Positions 1 to 8,944 are shown, counted from the stretch's first letter. The stretch: DNA of 64,000 nt from UBA8401 sp041665525 (GCA_041665525.1 JBAYIS010000005.1:93219-157218); one strand, 5' to 3'. Program-made: numbers and translations. The notes: a model not told the origin generated them from the letters alone.

Positions 1-8
1 AAACCTTA

Positions 9-42
9 ATCCCCGGAGCGTACGCTTCGGGGATTTTTTTTT
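9..42 (+). terminator. Rho-independent terminator of an upstream gene
   Basis: A strong hairpin (ATCCCCG arm at 9-15 pairing with CGGGGAT at 28-34, continued inward by a wobble and three more pairs) is followed by a run of nine T. The T-run is on the right, so it ends a rightward transcript whose gene lies off the left edge. The leftward gene at 55-651 would read through it without a U-tract. Confidence 0.85.
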
Positions 43-54
43 CCTGTACCGGTT

Positions 55-651
55 TTATCGGTCCTTCATCACGTTCGCATACCGTTCATTTAGCGCAAGC
101 CATGCCTTCACATTCTTTGGATGGACCCAGTCATTTCCGATCTCTTTCCATTCCCGCAGGGTATGGGGCAGTCCGATGCTGTCCACGAAATGTTCCTCAA
201 CAATGAAATATTGATTCTTAAACGGAAGTAAATATCCCCTTCCTTCCCCCAGAACCTTTTTTGCCTGCGAATATTTCGCGAACCAGATGTTCCAGTATGT
301 TGTGAATCCTTTCGGATAGAACTGCTCTTTAATCTCTGCAAGAGGAGAATTTTCCGCAGCGTTATCCAACGCAGATTTCAAATCATTCCATGATTCGTAA
401 CCGTTCTCAACAGCAATAACATTGAATGCATGTTTCAACTGCAGATCATTCAAAGCATTGTTATCATCGGCAGTAAGGGTTGCGAACGATGATAATTGTC
501 GAAACCGGTCAACAGCATTTTCCTGCGAGTCATTCTGATCAATCACATCGGTTTTTGCAGAAAGGGTCGAAGCGTGACTTTGCTGAACGATCTTTAATAA
601 CAGCGACGCTTCGTTTTTGAGATATTCGTAATGTGTGTGAAATATATTCAT
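55..651 (-). CDS. Hypothetical protein, 198 aa
   Basis: I do not recognise this protein as a whole. It is soluble, with no signal peptide or membrane segment. Around residues 72-92 it has a segment of the type LKHAFNVIAVENGYESW, which resembles a short helical motif (L-K-A-L-N-x-I-A-x-E-x-G-F-x-S-W) seen at the N-termini of various uncharacterised and glyoxalase- or ankyrin-containing proteins. The C-terminal half is rich in aromatic residues and might be a small binding domain. It stands alone, divergent from the peroxidase gene to its right. The ATG at 651 is the first in frame. The 287 bases between 651 and 939 contain no gene I can support. Confidence 0.7.
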   Translation of the reverse strand: MNIFHTHYEYLKNEASLLLKIVQQSHASTLSAKTDVIDQNDSQENAVDRFRQLSSFATLTADDNNALNDLQLKHAFNVIAVENGYESWNDLKSALDNAAENSPLAEIKEQFYPKGFTTYWNIWFAKYSQAKKVLGEGRGYLLPFKNQYFIVEEHFVDSIGLPHTLREWKEIGNDWVHPKNVKAWLALNERYANVMKDR

Positions 652-938
652 ACAAACTCCTTTTGTTCTATCTCGTGCCCTCGGTTGATAGATGGCGAGG
701 CCGCAGCTTTGCCGGAAGTTTTAGAATATATGTCTGGTCGAATGGTGCAAGATGAGGTTCTCTTTTAGGGCAAAGGCGTTCTTGCAAACCTGATGAACAA
801 ATGTACTGAAAAATTGCCCAAAATCCATAGGAAATATTCCCCCCGTCGATTTTCACATTACCGTCGCACGTTGAACTATTTATGACTATTTTAATGTTAT
901 AGAATGTGTCTTTATACTATTACTTTAAGGATCGTTCA

Positions 939-1508
939 ATGAAGAAAATTGCAATAATAATTTTAACCGTTTTTATCGCCGCCGGAACGATTTCGGCGCA
1001 GGAGAAATCAAAGAACATGAGTGCGCCCATTTACAGCTTCACCATGAAAACACTCGAGGGGAAAGAAAGATCTCTCGCAGAATATAAGGGGAAAGTGATC
1101 ATGGTCGTGAATACCGCGTCGTTTTGCGGGTATACGCCGCAATACAAGGATCTGGAAGCGGTGTACAAACAATACAAGGATCTGGGATTTGTAATCATCG
1201 GTTTTCCGGCGAACAATTTTGGTAAACAGGAACCCGGGAACGATGGAGACATTGCAACATTCTGTGAACGCAATTACGGCGTGACCTTTCCGATGTTCAG
1301 CAAGATCAGCGTGAAAGGGAGTGATATTCATCCCTTGTATAAATACCTGACGACTGAAACACCGTACAAAGAGGAGATCGCCTGGAATTTCACGAAATTC
1401 CTTATCGATAAGAACGGCAAAGTGGCCGCGAAATTTCCGTCAAAAGTGAAACCGAATGAAAAAGAAGTTCTCGCAAAGATCGACGAACTTCTTTCACAGA
1501 ACCAATAA
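939..1508 (+). CDS. Glutathione peroxidase family thiol peroxidase, exported
   Basis: A Cys-type glutathione peroxidase (GPx/BsaA family), which reduces hydroperoxides, in such bacteria probably with thioredoxin rather than glutathione. The catalytic set is visible: Cys63 in NTASFCGYTPQY (TGC codon, not selenocysteine), Gln97 in FGKQEPG and Trp149 in WNFTKFL. A second Cys109 in the position of the resolving cysteine (ATFCERN) suits a thioredoxin-dependent two-Cys cycle. I chose the ATG at 939 because an AAGG box precedes it and the product then begins with a signal peptide (MKKIAIIILTVFIAAGTISA); the upstream GTG at 906 would bury that signal. The enzyme is therefore likely periplasmic. It is a single gene closed by a terminator at 1565-1592. 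Confidence 0.92.
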   Translation: MKKIAIIILTVFIAAGTISAQEKSKNMSAPIYSFTMKTLEGKERSLAEYKGKVIMVVNTASFCGYTPQYKDLEAVYKQYKDLGFVIIGFPANNFGKQEPGNDGDIATFCERNYGVTFPMFSKISVKGSDIHPLYKYLTTETPYKEEIAWNFTKFLIDKNGKVAAKFPSKVKPNEKEVLAKIDELLSQNQ

Positions 1509-1564
1509 TTCCATTTCATACGCATTTGTCCGATCGTCGCGATCGAAGAAAGGATCGTCAAAAA

Positions 1565-1592
1565 GGAAACCGGGAAAACGGTTTCCTTTTTT
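1565..1592 (+). terminator. Rho-independent terminator after the peroxidase gene
   Basis: Perfect 8-bp stem GGAAACCG / CGGTTTCC (1565-1572 and 1579-1586) with a GGAAAA loop and a run of six T. It lies just before the hisD start, so it also argues against a hisD start further upstream. Confidence 0.88.
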
Positions 1593-1608
1593 ATTATATT
1601 TAAACACC

Positions 1609-2889
1609 ATGATGAAAATAATTGATGTACGAAAGAAGAAGATCGCAGCGATCCGATCAATATCGGGACCGTCGGACAATTCAACTATTGAAGCAGTAGT
1701 CGCACAGATTCTCCGTCGTGTTCAAAAAGATGGCGATACTGCTCTGCGCTATTATGCCAAAAAATTTGATAATGCATCATTGAATTCCATTCTGGTTAAG
1801 GAAAAAGAGATTGATGCAGCCCGCAAAAAGGCCGACAAGAGATTTATCCGGATCCTGAATGCGGCAGCAGCGAATATCCGAAAATTCCACCAGGCACAGG
1901 TGCGCGCGCCGTTTACTATTAAAGTGAAGGATGCTTCACGGCTTAGGCAGATCTATCGGCCGATAGAAAAAGTAGGTGTGTATGTTCCTGGCGGGAAAGC
2001 GGTGTATCCTTCCACCGTCTTGATGAATATAATTCCAGCGCAAGTGGCGGGAGTAAAAGAGATCCACCTTGTTTCACCGCCGGACAAAGAGGGGAATATC
2101 CATCCGGATGTACTCCTTGCCGCTTCTTTACTAGGAATAAAAAATGTTTACAGAGTCGGCGGCGCTCAGGCAATCGCAGCGCTTGCATACGGAACGAAAT
2201 CCATTCCTGCCGTAGACATGATCGTCGGACCGGGAAATATCTTTGTCGCTACTGCTAAAAAGATGGTATACGGTACCGTCGGTATTGATGGATTTGCCGG
2301 CCCCAGTGAAGTGGTGATTCTTGCGGATGCTTCCGCCAATCCAACGTTTATTGCATCCGATCTGTTAGCGCAGGCAGAACATGACGAGCGCTCTGTCCCA
2401 TTGCTGGTAACACCGAGCAGAACGCTGGCGACTACGGTGAATCAAGAATTGAGAAGGCTTCTGGACACACAGCCGAGAAAACACATCCTGGCGAAATCGC
2501 TTCAGGGACAGGGCAGGATATATCTTGTTTCATCGCTGCAACAAGGTATTGCGGTGACCAACGCCCTTGCGCCGGAACATTTGGAAATTATTACTACCAA
2601 CGATGAAATGATATTGCAGCATATCCACCATGCCGGATCCATATTCCTCGGGAACTATTCTCCTGTTGCGATCGGTGACTATTTTGCAGGACCCAATCAT
2701 GTGCTGCCGACCGACCGGACCGCACGGTTTGCCTCACCGTTGTCTGTCGACAACTTCATCAAAAAATCGAGCGTGATCCGTTATTCACAAAAAAGAATGA
2801 AAGCCGTTGCGGACGATGTGGCCTTTTTTGCTGAACGGGAGGGACTAACGGCGCATGCACTTTCATTACGATTAAGAAAAAAACAATAA
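1609..2889 (+). CDS. hisD: Histidinol dehydrogenase
   Basis: Catalyses the last two steps of histidine biosynthesis, oxidising L-histidinol through the aldehyde to L-histidine with NAD and a zinc ion. Family landmarks are clear: VGVYVPGGKAVYPSTVLMN, RVGGAQAIAALAYGT, VDMIVGPGNIFVATAKK, the LLAQAEHDE segment that supplies a zinc-binding Gln and the catalytic Glu-His region, and the LAPEHLEI segment. From the ATG at 1609 the protein is 426 aa, the usual length. A longer frame opens at 1456, but it runs through the peroxidase terminator and adds a basic, non-homologous stretch, so I reject it. hisC follows after 4 bases, giving a two-gene his unit without the rest of the pathway nearby. Confidence 0.96.
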   Translation: MMKIIDVRKKKIAAIRSISGPSDNSTIEAVVAQILRRVQKDGDTALRYYAKKFDNASLNSILVKEKEIDAARKKADKRFIRILNAAAANIRKFHQAQVRAPFTIKVKDASRLRQIYRPIEKVGVYVPGGKAVYPSTVLMNIIPAQVAGVKEIHLVSPPDKEGNIHPDVLLAASLLGIKNVYRVGGAQAIAALAYGTKSIPAVDMIVGPGNIFVATAKKMVYGTVGIDGFAGPSEVVILADASANPTFIASDLLAQAEHDERSVPLLVTPSRTLATTVNQELRRLLDTQPRKHILAKSLQGQGRIYLVSSLQQGIAVTNALAPEHLEIITTNDEMILQHIHHAGSIFLGNYSPVAIGDYFAGPNHVLPTDRTARFASPLSVDNFIKKSSVIRYSQKRMKAVADDVAFFAEREGLTAHALSLRLRKKQ

Positions 2890-2893
2890 GCAA

Positions 2894-3970
2894 ATGACAT
2901 TCATTCAAAACATAAAATCATCAGTACAGGCACTGGAAGCCTACTCGGTAAAAAGTAAACCAATTTCACCAGATCTTATCAAGCTCAACCAGAATGAAAA
3001 TCCATTCGATCTTCCGGAGCAAATGAAACGGGAATTGGTCGAAGAGTTCCTTCAACAACCGTGGAATAGGTATCCCGATGTTTTCCCTGCAAAACTGATC
3101 GAAGCGCTGTCGCAATTTGTCGGTATTCCTATGGAGAGCATCATCGCAGCAAATGGATCGAATGAATTAATGTATTCGGCGCTCATGGCGATTGTTTCCA
3201 AAGGAACAAAAGTTCTGATCCCGGCTCCGACATTTTTTCTGTACGAAAAGATTGTCAGGATTCTTGAAGGTGAATTGGTTAGCGTTCCGGCAAAGCCCGA
3301 CCTGTCGTTTGATGTGGAACGAATTCTCGCAACAGCGGTAAAAGAACGGCCGTCACTGATCATTCTGAATTCTCCCAATAGTCCGACGGGACAGATGCTG
3401 ACGCTCGAAAATATCGAACGCATCATTACGGGTACGGATGCGATGATCTTGGTGGACGAAGCATACATCGAATTTGCCGATATGCCTTCTGTGCTGCCGC
3501 TTCTGCAGAGGTATGACCGGCTCATCATCCTGAGAACATTCTCCAAAGCATTTTCTCTTGCTGGATTACGAATAGGTTATTTACTTGCCCAACCAGCAGT
3601 GTGCTCCGAACTCTTGAAGCCAAAGATCCCGTTTACAGTCAACAATTTATCAATGGCAGCAGCGGTAAGGGTGATGAAGGAAAAGAAATTGATTTCCGAA
3701 CGAATTCAATACATTAAACAGCAAAAAGAGAAATTGTTTAAGGAGTTGTCGATAACCGACGGAATCAAAGTCTTTTCTTCACAGACAAATTTTCTTATCT
3801 TTCAACCAATGAATAATGCACAGCAACTGTTTGATAATTTGCTTACGGAGAATGTTTTGATCCGCGATGTCAGTTCGTATCCGCTGCTGGAAAATACATT
3901 GCGGGTGAATGCCGGTACGGAATCGGAAAATAAACTGTTCCTGGCAGCCGTGCACAAATATTTGAAATAG
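2894..3970 (+). CDS. hisC: Histidinol-phosphate aminotransferase
   Basis: A PLP-dependent class II aminotransferase that converts imidazole-acetol phosphate plus glutamate to histidinol phosphate in histidine synthesis. The 358-aa product has the fold-type I marks: NQNENPF near the N-terminus, ANGSNELM for cofactor phosphate contact, NSPNSPTG at 159-166, Asp188 in VDEAYIEF and the Schiff-base Lys218 in RTFSKAFSLAGLRIGY. It begins 4 bases after hisD, so the two are almost surely co-transcribed and translationally linked. Some HisC enzymes also serve aromatic amino acid synthesis, and that cannot be excluded here. Confidence 0.95.
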   Translation: MTFIQNIKSSVQALEAYSVKSKPISPDLIKLNQNENPFDLPEQMKRELVEEFLQQPWNRYPDVFPAKLIEALSQFVGIPMESIIAANGSNELMYSALMAIVSKGTKVLIPAPTFFLYEKIVRILEGELVSVPAKPDLSFDVERILATAVKERPSLIILNSPNSPTGQMLTLENIERIITGTDAMILVDEAYIEFADMPSVLPLLQRYDRLIILRTFSKAFSLAGLRIGYLLAQPAVCSELLKPKIPFTVNNLSMAAAVRVMKEKKLISERIQYIKQQKEKLFKELSITDGIKVFSSQTNFLIFQPMNNAQQLFDNLLTENVLIRDVSSYPLLENTLRVNAGTESENKLFLAAVHKYLK

Positions 3971-4024
3971 CTGGATAATCTGGATTGATTCTGTTCTGGT
4001 AATCCACTCACACACAGGAGTTCA

Positions 4025-4771
4025 ATGAAGATCTTAGTTCTGGTAAACCATGTTCCCGATACGGAAACGAAAGTGAAGGTCGGCGCAGATGGAAAAGTAA
4101 TCGATCCTACAGGGGTCAACTACATGCTAAATCCATACGATGAATTCGGCGTTGAAGAAGCGTTAAAAACAAAACAGCAATTCGGCGGAGAAGTGTTGGT
4201 TGTTTCGCTGGGTGGCGATTCCAATAAAGAGACGCTCCGCAAGGCGCTGGCAATGGGATGTGATAAGGCGGTTCTGTTAAAGGATGCAGTTTCTCGTGAT
4301 TCCTACGCAGTGGCATTCGCGCTGGCTGAATATGCAAAGGAATATGGACCCGACATCATCTTCTGTGGAAAACAATCGATCGACTATGATAATGCACAGG
4401 TCGGCGGCTTGGTAGCGGAAATGCTCGGCATTCCGTCGGTATCAGTCGTTGTAAAATTGACGATCAATGAGAGGAACATCATCGCGGAACGAGAAATTGA
4501 AGGAGGACATGAAATAATTCATGCAACCCTCCCCGCGCTCATCAGTGCTCAAAAGGGATTGAACGAACCGCGCTATCCTTCGCTGAAAGGAATCATGGAC
4601 GCGAAACGGAAACCGATCGAAGAGAAAGCGCCTGCAGCGGCAGACTCTCGAGTTGAAGTAAACGGAATGAGCAAACCTCCTGCGAAAGCACAGGGAAAGA
4701 TCGTCGGTGCGGATGCAACCGCTGCTGCCGAATTGGTCCGCTTATTGCATGAAGAAGCCAAAGTGATCTAA
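4025..4771 (+). CDS. etfB: Electron transfer flavoprotein, beta subunit
   Basis: The smaller ETF subunit (248 aa), which binds AMP and with EtfA forms a heterodimer carrying electrons from acyl-CoA and other flavin dehydrogenases to the respiratory chain. Recognised from the start MKILVLVNHVPDTETKVKV, the LNPYDEFGVEEAL segment and the CGKQSIDYDNAQVG motif, which sits at the nucleotide/flavin interface and includes the D-x-A/G-Q-V-G pattern typical of the family. A CACAGGAG box precedes the ATG. It is followed 23 bases later by etfA. There is no acyl-CoA dehydrogenase or ETF:quinone oxidoreductase in the window, so the electron donor cannot be named. Confidence 0.95.
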   Translation: MKILVLVNHVPDTETKVKVGADGKVIDPTGVNYMLNPYDEFGVEEALKTKQQFGGEVLVVSLGGDSNKETLRKALAMGCDKAVLLKDAVSRDSYAVAFALAEYAKEYGPDIIFCGKQSIDYDNAQVGGLVAEMLGIPSVSVVVKLTINERNIIAEREIEGGHEIIHATLPALISAQKGLNEPRYPSLKGIMDAKRKPIEEKAPAAADSRVEVNGMSKPPAKAQGKIVGADATAAAELVRLLHEEAKVI

Positions 4772-4794
4772 TCATTTAATTCGGAAAAGTATTT

Positions 4795-5769
4795 ATGAAA
4801 ATTTTAGCATTTGCGGAACAGCGGAACGGTCAATTCAAAAAAACTGCGTTTGAAGTAGTCAAAGCTGCAAAAACAGTTTCCGATCAATTGCAGGGAGAAA
4901 CAATTGCGGTCGTCATTGGCAACGGTTGTGCATCGATCGCAGATCAACTCGGCGGGTTTGGCGCGGCGAGAGTGATTGTTGTGGATGACCCACGTCTCGA
5001 ATTATACTCGGCAACAGCATACGCAAAGATTATTGCAGAAGTAGCAAAAACAGAATCAGCGGAAATAGTTTTCCTGCCCGCGAGCGAAATGGGCAAGGAT
5101 GTCGCACCACGCGTTGCCGTGAAACTCGGCGCAGGTCTCGCGGCTGGCTGCACCGCTGTCAAAATCAACCAAGGAACCATCACAGCAACCAGGCCTGTGT
5201 ATGCAGGTAAGGGATTGCTCGAAGTTTCCGTAAAAACGGCAACAAAAGTCTTCACCTTGCGGCCGAATGTTTTCACCGCCGGACCATCGAACGGTTCTGC
5301 GGCAACCGTGGAATCAAAAAAGTTCGACCTCTCCGATACGGATTTTTCTGTTATGGTCAAAGAAGTAAAGACGGCAAGCGGAAAAAAAGATGTTGCTGAA
5401 GCGGATATTATCGTTTCGGGCGGAAGAGGATTGAAAGGTCCGGAACATTTCAACATGATCGAAGATCTTGCTGGTGCTTTGGGTGCAGCGGTGGGTGCTT
5501 CGCGAGCGGTTGTTGATGCGGGATGGCGTCCGCATGATGAACAAGTTGGACAAACAGGCAAGACCGTTTCTCCCTCGCTGTACGTGGCAGTTGCAATTTC
5601 CGGTGCCGTGCAACATCTTGCAGGAATGTCATCGTCAAAATACATCGTTGCCATTAATAAGGACAAGGATGCACCAATCTTATCAGTTGCAGACTATGCA
5701 ATTGTCGGAGATGCATTCGAAGTTGTTCCGGCATTGACTGCGGAAGTGAAGAAATTACTCGGTAAGTGA
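4795..5769 (+). CDS. etfA: Electron transfer flavoprotein, alpha subunit
   Basis: The FAD-binding ETF subunit, 324 aa, partner of EtfB just upstream. The C-terminal FAD domain is diagnostic: SGGRGLKGPEHF, GASRAVVDAGW, the QVGQTGKTVSPSLYVA segment and AISGAVQHLAGM, followed by NKDKDAPI and DYAIVGD. The N-terminal half is the usual ETF alpha/beta domain (LPASEMGKDVAPRVAVKL). Together with etfB it forms a two-gene operon. The next gene begins 67 bases downstream with its own ribosome site and could belong to the same transcript, since I see no terminator between them. Confidence 0.95.
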   Translation: MKILAFAEQRNGQFKKTAFEVVKAAKTVSDQLQGETIAVVIGNGCASIADQLGGFGAARVIVVDDPRLELYSATAYAKIIAEVAKTESAEIVFLPASEMGKDVAPRVAVKLGAGLAAGCTAVKINQGTITATRPVYAGKGLLEVSVKTATKVFTLRPNVFTAGPSNGSAATVESKKFDLSDTDFSVMVKEVKTASGKKDVAEADIIVSGGRGLKGPEHFNMIEDLAGALGAAVGASRAVVDAGWRPHDEQVGQTGKTVSPSLYVAVAISGAVQHLAGMSSSKYIVAINKDKDAPILSVADYAIVGDAFEVVPALTAEVKKLLGK

Positions 5770-5836
5770 TACAGCGTATTGCACCTCGCTTTGGAAATTG
5801 ATATACTCGAAATATCGAAGAATTAGGAGTAACATA

Positions 5837-6421
5837 GTGGAGAAAGTTCAAGTTGACATACTCGGTTTATCGACAAGTCCGTCGAGCGCCGGTGCGTATG
5901 CATTGATCTTGAAGGAAACAAATGGAAAGCGGAAGCTGCCGATCATCATCGGTGCGTTTGAAGCTCAATCAATTGCATTGGAATTGGAAGGAATGAAACC
6001 GCCGCGTCCGCTCACGCACGATCTAATGAGGAATATCATTGATACGTTCGCCGTGTCGCTGAATGAAGTATGCATCAATGAACTTCGGGACGGCACGTTC
6101 TACGCAAAACTGACGATCGAAGGATTAAGCGATATCCAGGAAGTCGACTCACGTCCCAGCGATGCGATCGCTCTGGCAGTGCGCTATGGCGCACCGATCT
6201 ATGTCGGCGAAGAGGTCCTGAACGAAGCAGGTGTCATCTCTGAGGATGACGAAGAAACGGAAGAAACAGCGACCAAAGAAGAACCGGAACAAACGCAAAA
6301 ACCTTTATCGAAACTCGAACAATTACAATCGTCGTTGAAAGAAGCTATTGAAAAAGAGGATTATGAAAAGGCGGCTAAGCTTCGGGACGATATTAGGAAA
6401 CTGGGAATAATGGATCAATAA
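5837..6421 (+). CDS. Bifunctional nuclease (DUF151/BFN) with C-terminal UVR motif
   Basis: A 194-aa protein with a bifunctional nuclease domain in residues 1-135 (VQVDILGLSTSPSSAGAYAL, LPIIIGAFEAQSIALELEG, RPLTHDLM, SRPSDAIALAVRYGAPIYV), the family described as acting on DNA and RNA and widespread in Bacteroidota, Chlorobi and actinobacteria. An acidic linker (EDDEETEETATKEE) leads to a UvrB/UvrC-type UVR helix pair at the C-terminus (LQSSLKEAIEKEDYEKAAKL). I start it at the GTG of 5837, which has AGGAG eight bases upstream; the frame is open to 5798 but the family begins at VEKVQVDIL. Its role in vivo is poorly known. Confidence 0.9.
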   Translation: MEKVQVDILGLSTSPSSAGAYALILKETNGKRKLPIIIGAFEAQSIALELEGMKPPRPLTHDLMRNIIDTFAVSLNEVCINELRDGTFYAKLTIEGLSDIQEVDSRPSDAIALAVRYGAPIYVGEEVLNEAGVISEDDEETEETATKEEPEQTQKPLSKLEQLQSSLKEAIEKEDYEKAAKLRDDIRKLGIMDQ

Positions 6422-6422
6422 A

Positions 6423-6442
6423 AAAACCGCGAAAGCGGTTTT
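6423..6442. terminator. Bidirectional terminator between the nuclease gene and pdxJ
   Basis: AAAACCGC / GCGGTTTT stem around a GAAA tetraloop. The flanking A and T runs let it work in both directions, which suits its place between two convergent genes with stop codons on either side. Confidence 0.85.
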
Positions 6443-7153
6443 TTATTTCAGTAAAGCGAGCATTTCTTTTACAGCCTGCTCCAAACCCACAAAAGCAGCG
6501 CGCGAAATTATCGCATGACCGATGCTCATCTCATCGATAGGAGAACTCGTTGAAACTGCCTGCACGTTACGGTAATTCAATCCATGTCCTGCATTGACCT
6601 CCAGGCCAATCTGTTTTCCGAATTGTGCTGCATTGATAATTTCCATCAAAGTCCGTTGAACATCCCCGGCGTTTCGCGCTTCTGCATATTCTCCAGTGTG
6701 AATTTCAATCATGTCGGCACCAATCTCCTTTGATGTTTCGATGTGTTGCTGCAAAGGATTGATAAATAAACTGACCGGGATCTTTTTAGAATGGAACTGC
6801 TGAATGACATGTCTCAACCGTTCCTTTTGTGCAAGCACTTCCAGTCCGCCTTCGGTCGTCAATTCCTGCCGTTTTTCCGGTACGAGTGTCACAAGATCGG
6901 GAACAACTTCCATCGCAATTCGTACGATCTCCTCGGAGGCGCCCATTTCAAGATCAAGTTTTGTGGAAATTGATTCCCGTAATTTCCAAACATCATGATC
7001 TTTAATATGTCGGCGGTCTTCTCGTAAATGAACAACAATACCGTCCGCACCGGCTCGTTCGCACGCGATTGCCGCTTCCACCGGATTTGGTTCCGTTCCA
7101 CCGCGCGCATTTCGAAGCGTCGCGATATGGTCAATATTTATACAAAGTCTCAT
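6443..7153 (-). CDS. pdxJ: Pyridoxine 5'-phosphate synthase
   Basis: Condenses 1-deoxyxylulose 5-phosphate with 3-amino-2-oxopropyl phosphate to pyridoxine 5'-phosphate, the ring-closing step of the DXP-dependent vitamin B6 route. At 236 aa it has the normal length. Landmarks are INIDHIATLRNARGG at the N-terminus, PVEAAIACERAGADGI, HLREDRRHI, NLEMG-like LDLEMGASEEI, LVPEKRQELTTEGGL, and VNAGHGLNYRN with the catalytic His near the C-terminus. Single gene, convergent with the nuclease gene. Its presence shows that this organism uses the PdxA/PdxJ route; no pdxA is in the window. Confidence 0.96.
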   Translation of the reverse strand: MRLCINIDHIATLRNARGGTEPNPVEAAIACERAGADGIVVHLREDRRHIKDHDVWKLRESISTKLDLEMGASEEIVRIAMEVVPDLVTLVPEKRQELTTEGGLEVLAQKERLRHVIQQFHSKKIPVSLFINPLQQHIETSKEIGADMIEIHTGEYAEARNAGDVQRTLMEIINAAQFGKQIGLEVNAGHGLNYRNVQAVSTSSPIDEMSIGHAIISRAAFVGLEQAVKEMLALLK

Positions 7154-7270
7154 TGTTCTTCGTAAAAATTACATAAATTCATCGATTATTCAAAGTATTT
7201 GCGTCAGCAGTTCCGTAACTTTTTATTCCACAGGTCGTAGAAAAGTGACACAAATTCGACGGAGTTTCCC

Positions 7271-8923
7271 ATGAAACAATTATACACACTCGTACTTTTC
7301 CTCTGTTTTCTCCTTCCACTTGCAACCGCTCAGGATGATGTCGACAAACATAGAATCGATCAAACAGCAGATAATTTCGGAGAATTTGTTGAAAGCCTCG
7401 TCGAACAAATAGAAACACAAGTAGATCGGATCGTTGATGAGCGGTCACCGCGGAGCGAATATTATTCAGATGTAGATCAGGATAAAGAAAAGAATACACC
7501 CTCTCTTTCTTCAGACGCAATCACGTTCAATGGAGATACAGAAATAGCAGAACAGGATACGGTTCAAGGCGACCTGGTTGTAAAGAATGGTACATTAACT
7601 GTTCGAGGAACTGTTACGGGAGATGTTCTGGTTGTCAATGGTGATATCGAATTGAAGAGTTCATCGAAAGTGTATGGGAATGTCCGCGCGATGAATGGTG
7701 GGATCAACAAAGACGATGGAGCATTTGTTGAAGGGTATACCGAGCAATCCTCATCCACTTCAAAGAGAAGCTACAATCGTAAAAAGACTTACAGAACAAA
7801 ATATTCCTATTCCTTCACTCCATATTTTTGGAACAAAGAGAATGTCATCGATGATAATTTCCTTTTCCGCTATAATCGCGTTGAAGGATTCTTCTTCGGT
7901 TTTGGCTCGGAGAAAAAATTCTATTGGGACGGAAGCAAAAGAGTTTCTGGATACGGGTCTTTTGGATATGGATTTGCTTCGCACAAATGGCGATTGCAAC
8001 TTGGTCTAGATAGACAGTATGCCGTATCTGATGAAGAACTCTACGAAATCGGTGCGGAAGGTCATAGCGTTACGGACACAAAGGATGAATGGGTGATGAA
8101 TCTTGCGGAGAATAATCTTACTGCATTGTTCTTCAGGGAGGATTTCAGAGATTATTATCAACGGGAAGGTTTTTCCTTGCATACAGCCCGCTATACGAAA
8201 AGCGGCGATGTCTCCACGATGATTGATGTACGATTTTTGAATGATCGTTATGCGTCTATGTTCAACACAGCGCAATGGGCAGTCTTTGGGGGCAGTTCCT
8301 TCCGTTCAAATCCTGCGGTCAATGTTGGAACGATGAAAAGCGTCACAGTAAGTGCTGGAGTCAGTACCGTTGAAAAATACAGATATCATTCAGAAGGCTG
8401 GAACATTTTTGCGCGGGGCGAGTACGGCGGGAATGAACTGGGTGGAGATTACTCGTTTACACAGACGATTGTTGATCTACGTCGCTTCCAACCGGTGATA
8501 GACGAAGACCAGATTAATATGAGAATCCGCGCCGGGTCGCTGGGTGGTGCTCCAATTGCACAAAAAGTATTCGAACTTGGAGGAGCGAACACACTCCCGG
8601 CATTCGGTTTCAAGGAATTCTCGGGTAACAGAATGGTGTTGGCAAACGTGGAATATAGAATGACCGGAGATTGGATCGACGAAATTTTCTTCTGGCCCGG
8701 CAGTTTAAATCTGATCGCATTTGGTGATGCAGGCGCTGTCGCCACGACAAGTACCAAACAGGAAGTGTATCAAGGATTCGATGCGATCACATCGAACACG
8801 GTGAAATCAGATTACGGTGTTGCAATCTCATGGCATGATGGAGATGCTCGTTTAGGATTTGCATGGAGAACGGATAAACAAGCACCGGTATCCATTTTCT
8901 TCCGGTTACACCGGGCATTCTGA
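7271..8923 (+). CDS. Outer-membrane Omp85-like barrel protein with bactofilin-like repeat segment
   Basis: A 550-aa exported protein. Residues 1-20 are a signal peptide ending LATA. Residues 84-155 are a short beta-helical stretch of regularly spaced G-D/G-N/V units (TVQGDLVVKNGTLTVRG, VTGDVLVVNGDIEL, KVYGNVRAMNGG) of the kind found in bactofilin and polymer-forming DUF583 proteins. A basic Ser/Tyr linker follows. Residues 180-550 look like a membrane barrel, and the end carries an Omp85/BamA-type segment (ELGGANTLPAFGFKEFSGNR, NVEYRM, FGDAGAV) and a terminal aromatic strand (IFFRLHRAF). I see no POTRA domain. Function is unknown; an outer-membrane assembly or surface-anchoring role is inference. 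Closed by the terminator at 8945-8976. Confidence 0.75.
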   Translation: MKQLYTLVLFLCFLLPLATAQDDVDKHRIDQTADNFGEFVESLVEQIETQVDRIVDERSPRSEYYSDVDQDKEKNTPSLSSDAITFNGDTEIAEQDTVQGDLVVKNGTLTVRGTVTGDVLVVNGDIELKSSSKVYGNVRAMNGGINKDDGAFVEGYTEQSSSTSKRSYNRKKTYRTKYSYSFTPYFWNKENVIDDNFLFRYNRVEGFFFGFGSEKKFYWDGSKRVSGYGSFGYGFASHKWRLQLGLDRQYAVSDEELYEIGAEGHSVTDTKDEWVMNLAENNLTALFFREDFRDYYQREGFSLHTARYTKSGDVSTMIDVRFLNDRYASMFNTAQWAVFGGSSFRSNPAVNVGTMKSVTVSAGVSTVEKYRYHSEGWNIFARGEYGGNELGGDYSFTQTIVDLRRFQPVIDEDQINMRIRAGSLGGAPIAQKVFELGGANTLPAFGFKEFSGNRMVLANVEYRMTGDWIDEIFFWPGSLNLIAFGDAGAVATTSTKQEVYQGFDAITSNTVKSDYGVAISWHDGDARLGFAWRTDKQAPVSIFFRLHRAF

Positions 8924-8944
8924 TTGGTCGAAATAAATATCTGC

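Noticed and set aside
668..856. 62-aa leftward frame in front of the peroxidase gene
   Set aside because: No ribosome site, no recognisable domain, and it lies in the divergent promoter region of two real genes.
1456..1608. Upstream extension of hisD
   Set aside because: It reads through the peroxidase terminator and adds a basic tail absent from HisD proteins; the ATG at 1609 gives the normal length.
4944..5666. 240-aa frame antisense to etfA
   Set aside because: Shadow of a real, well-conserved gene; its long Ser/Ala/Thr-rich composition is typical of antisense frames.
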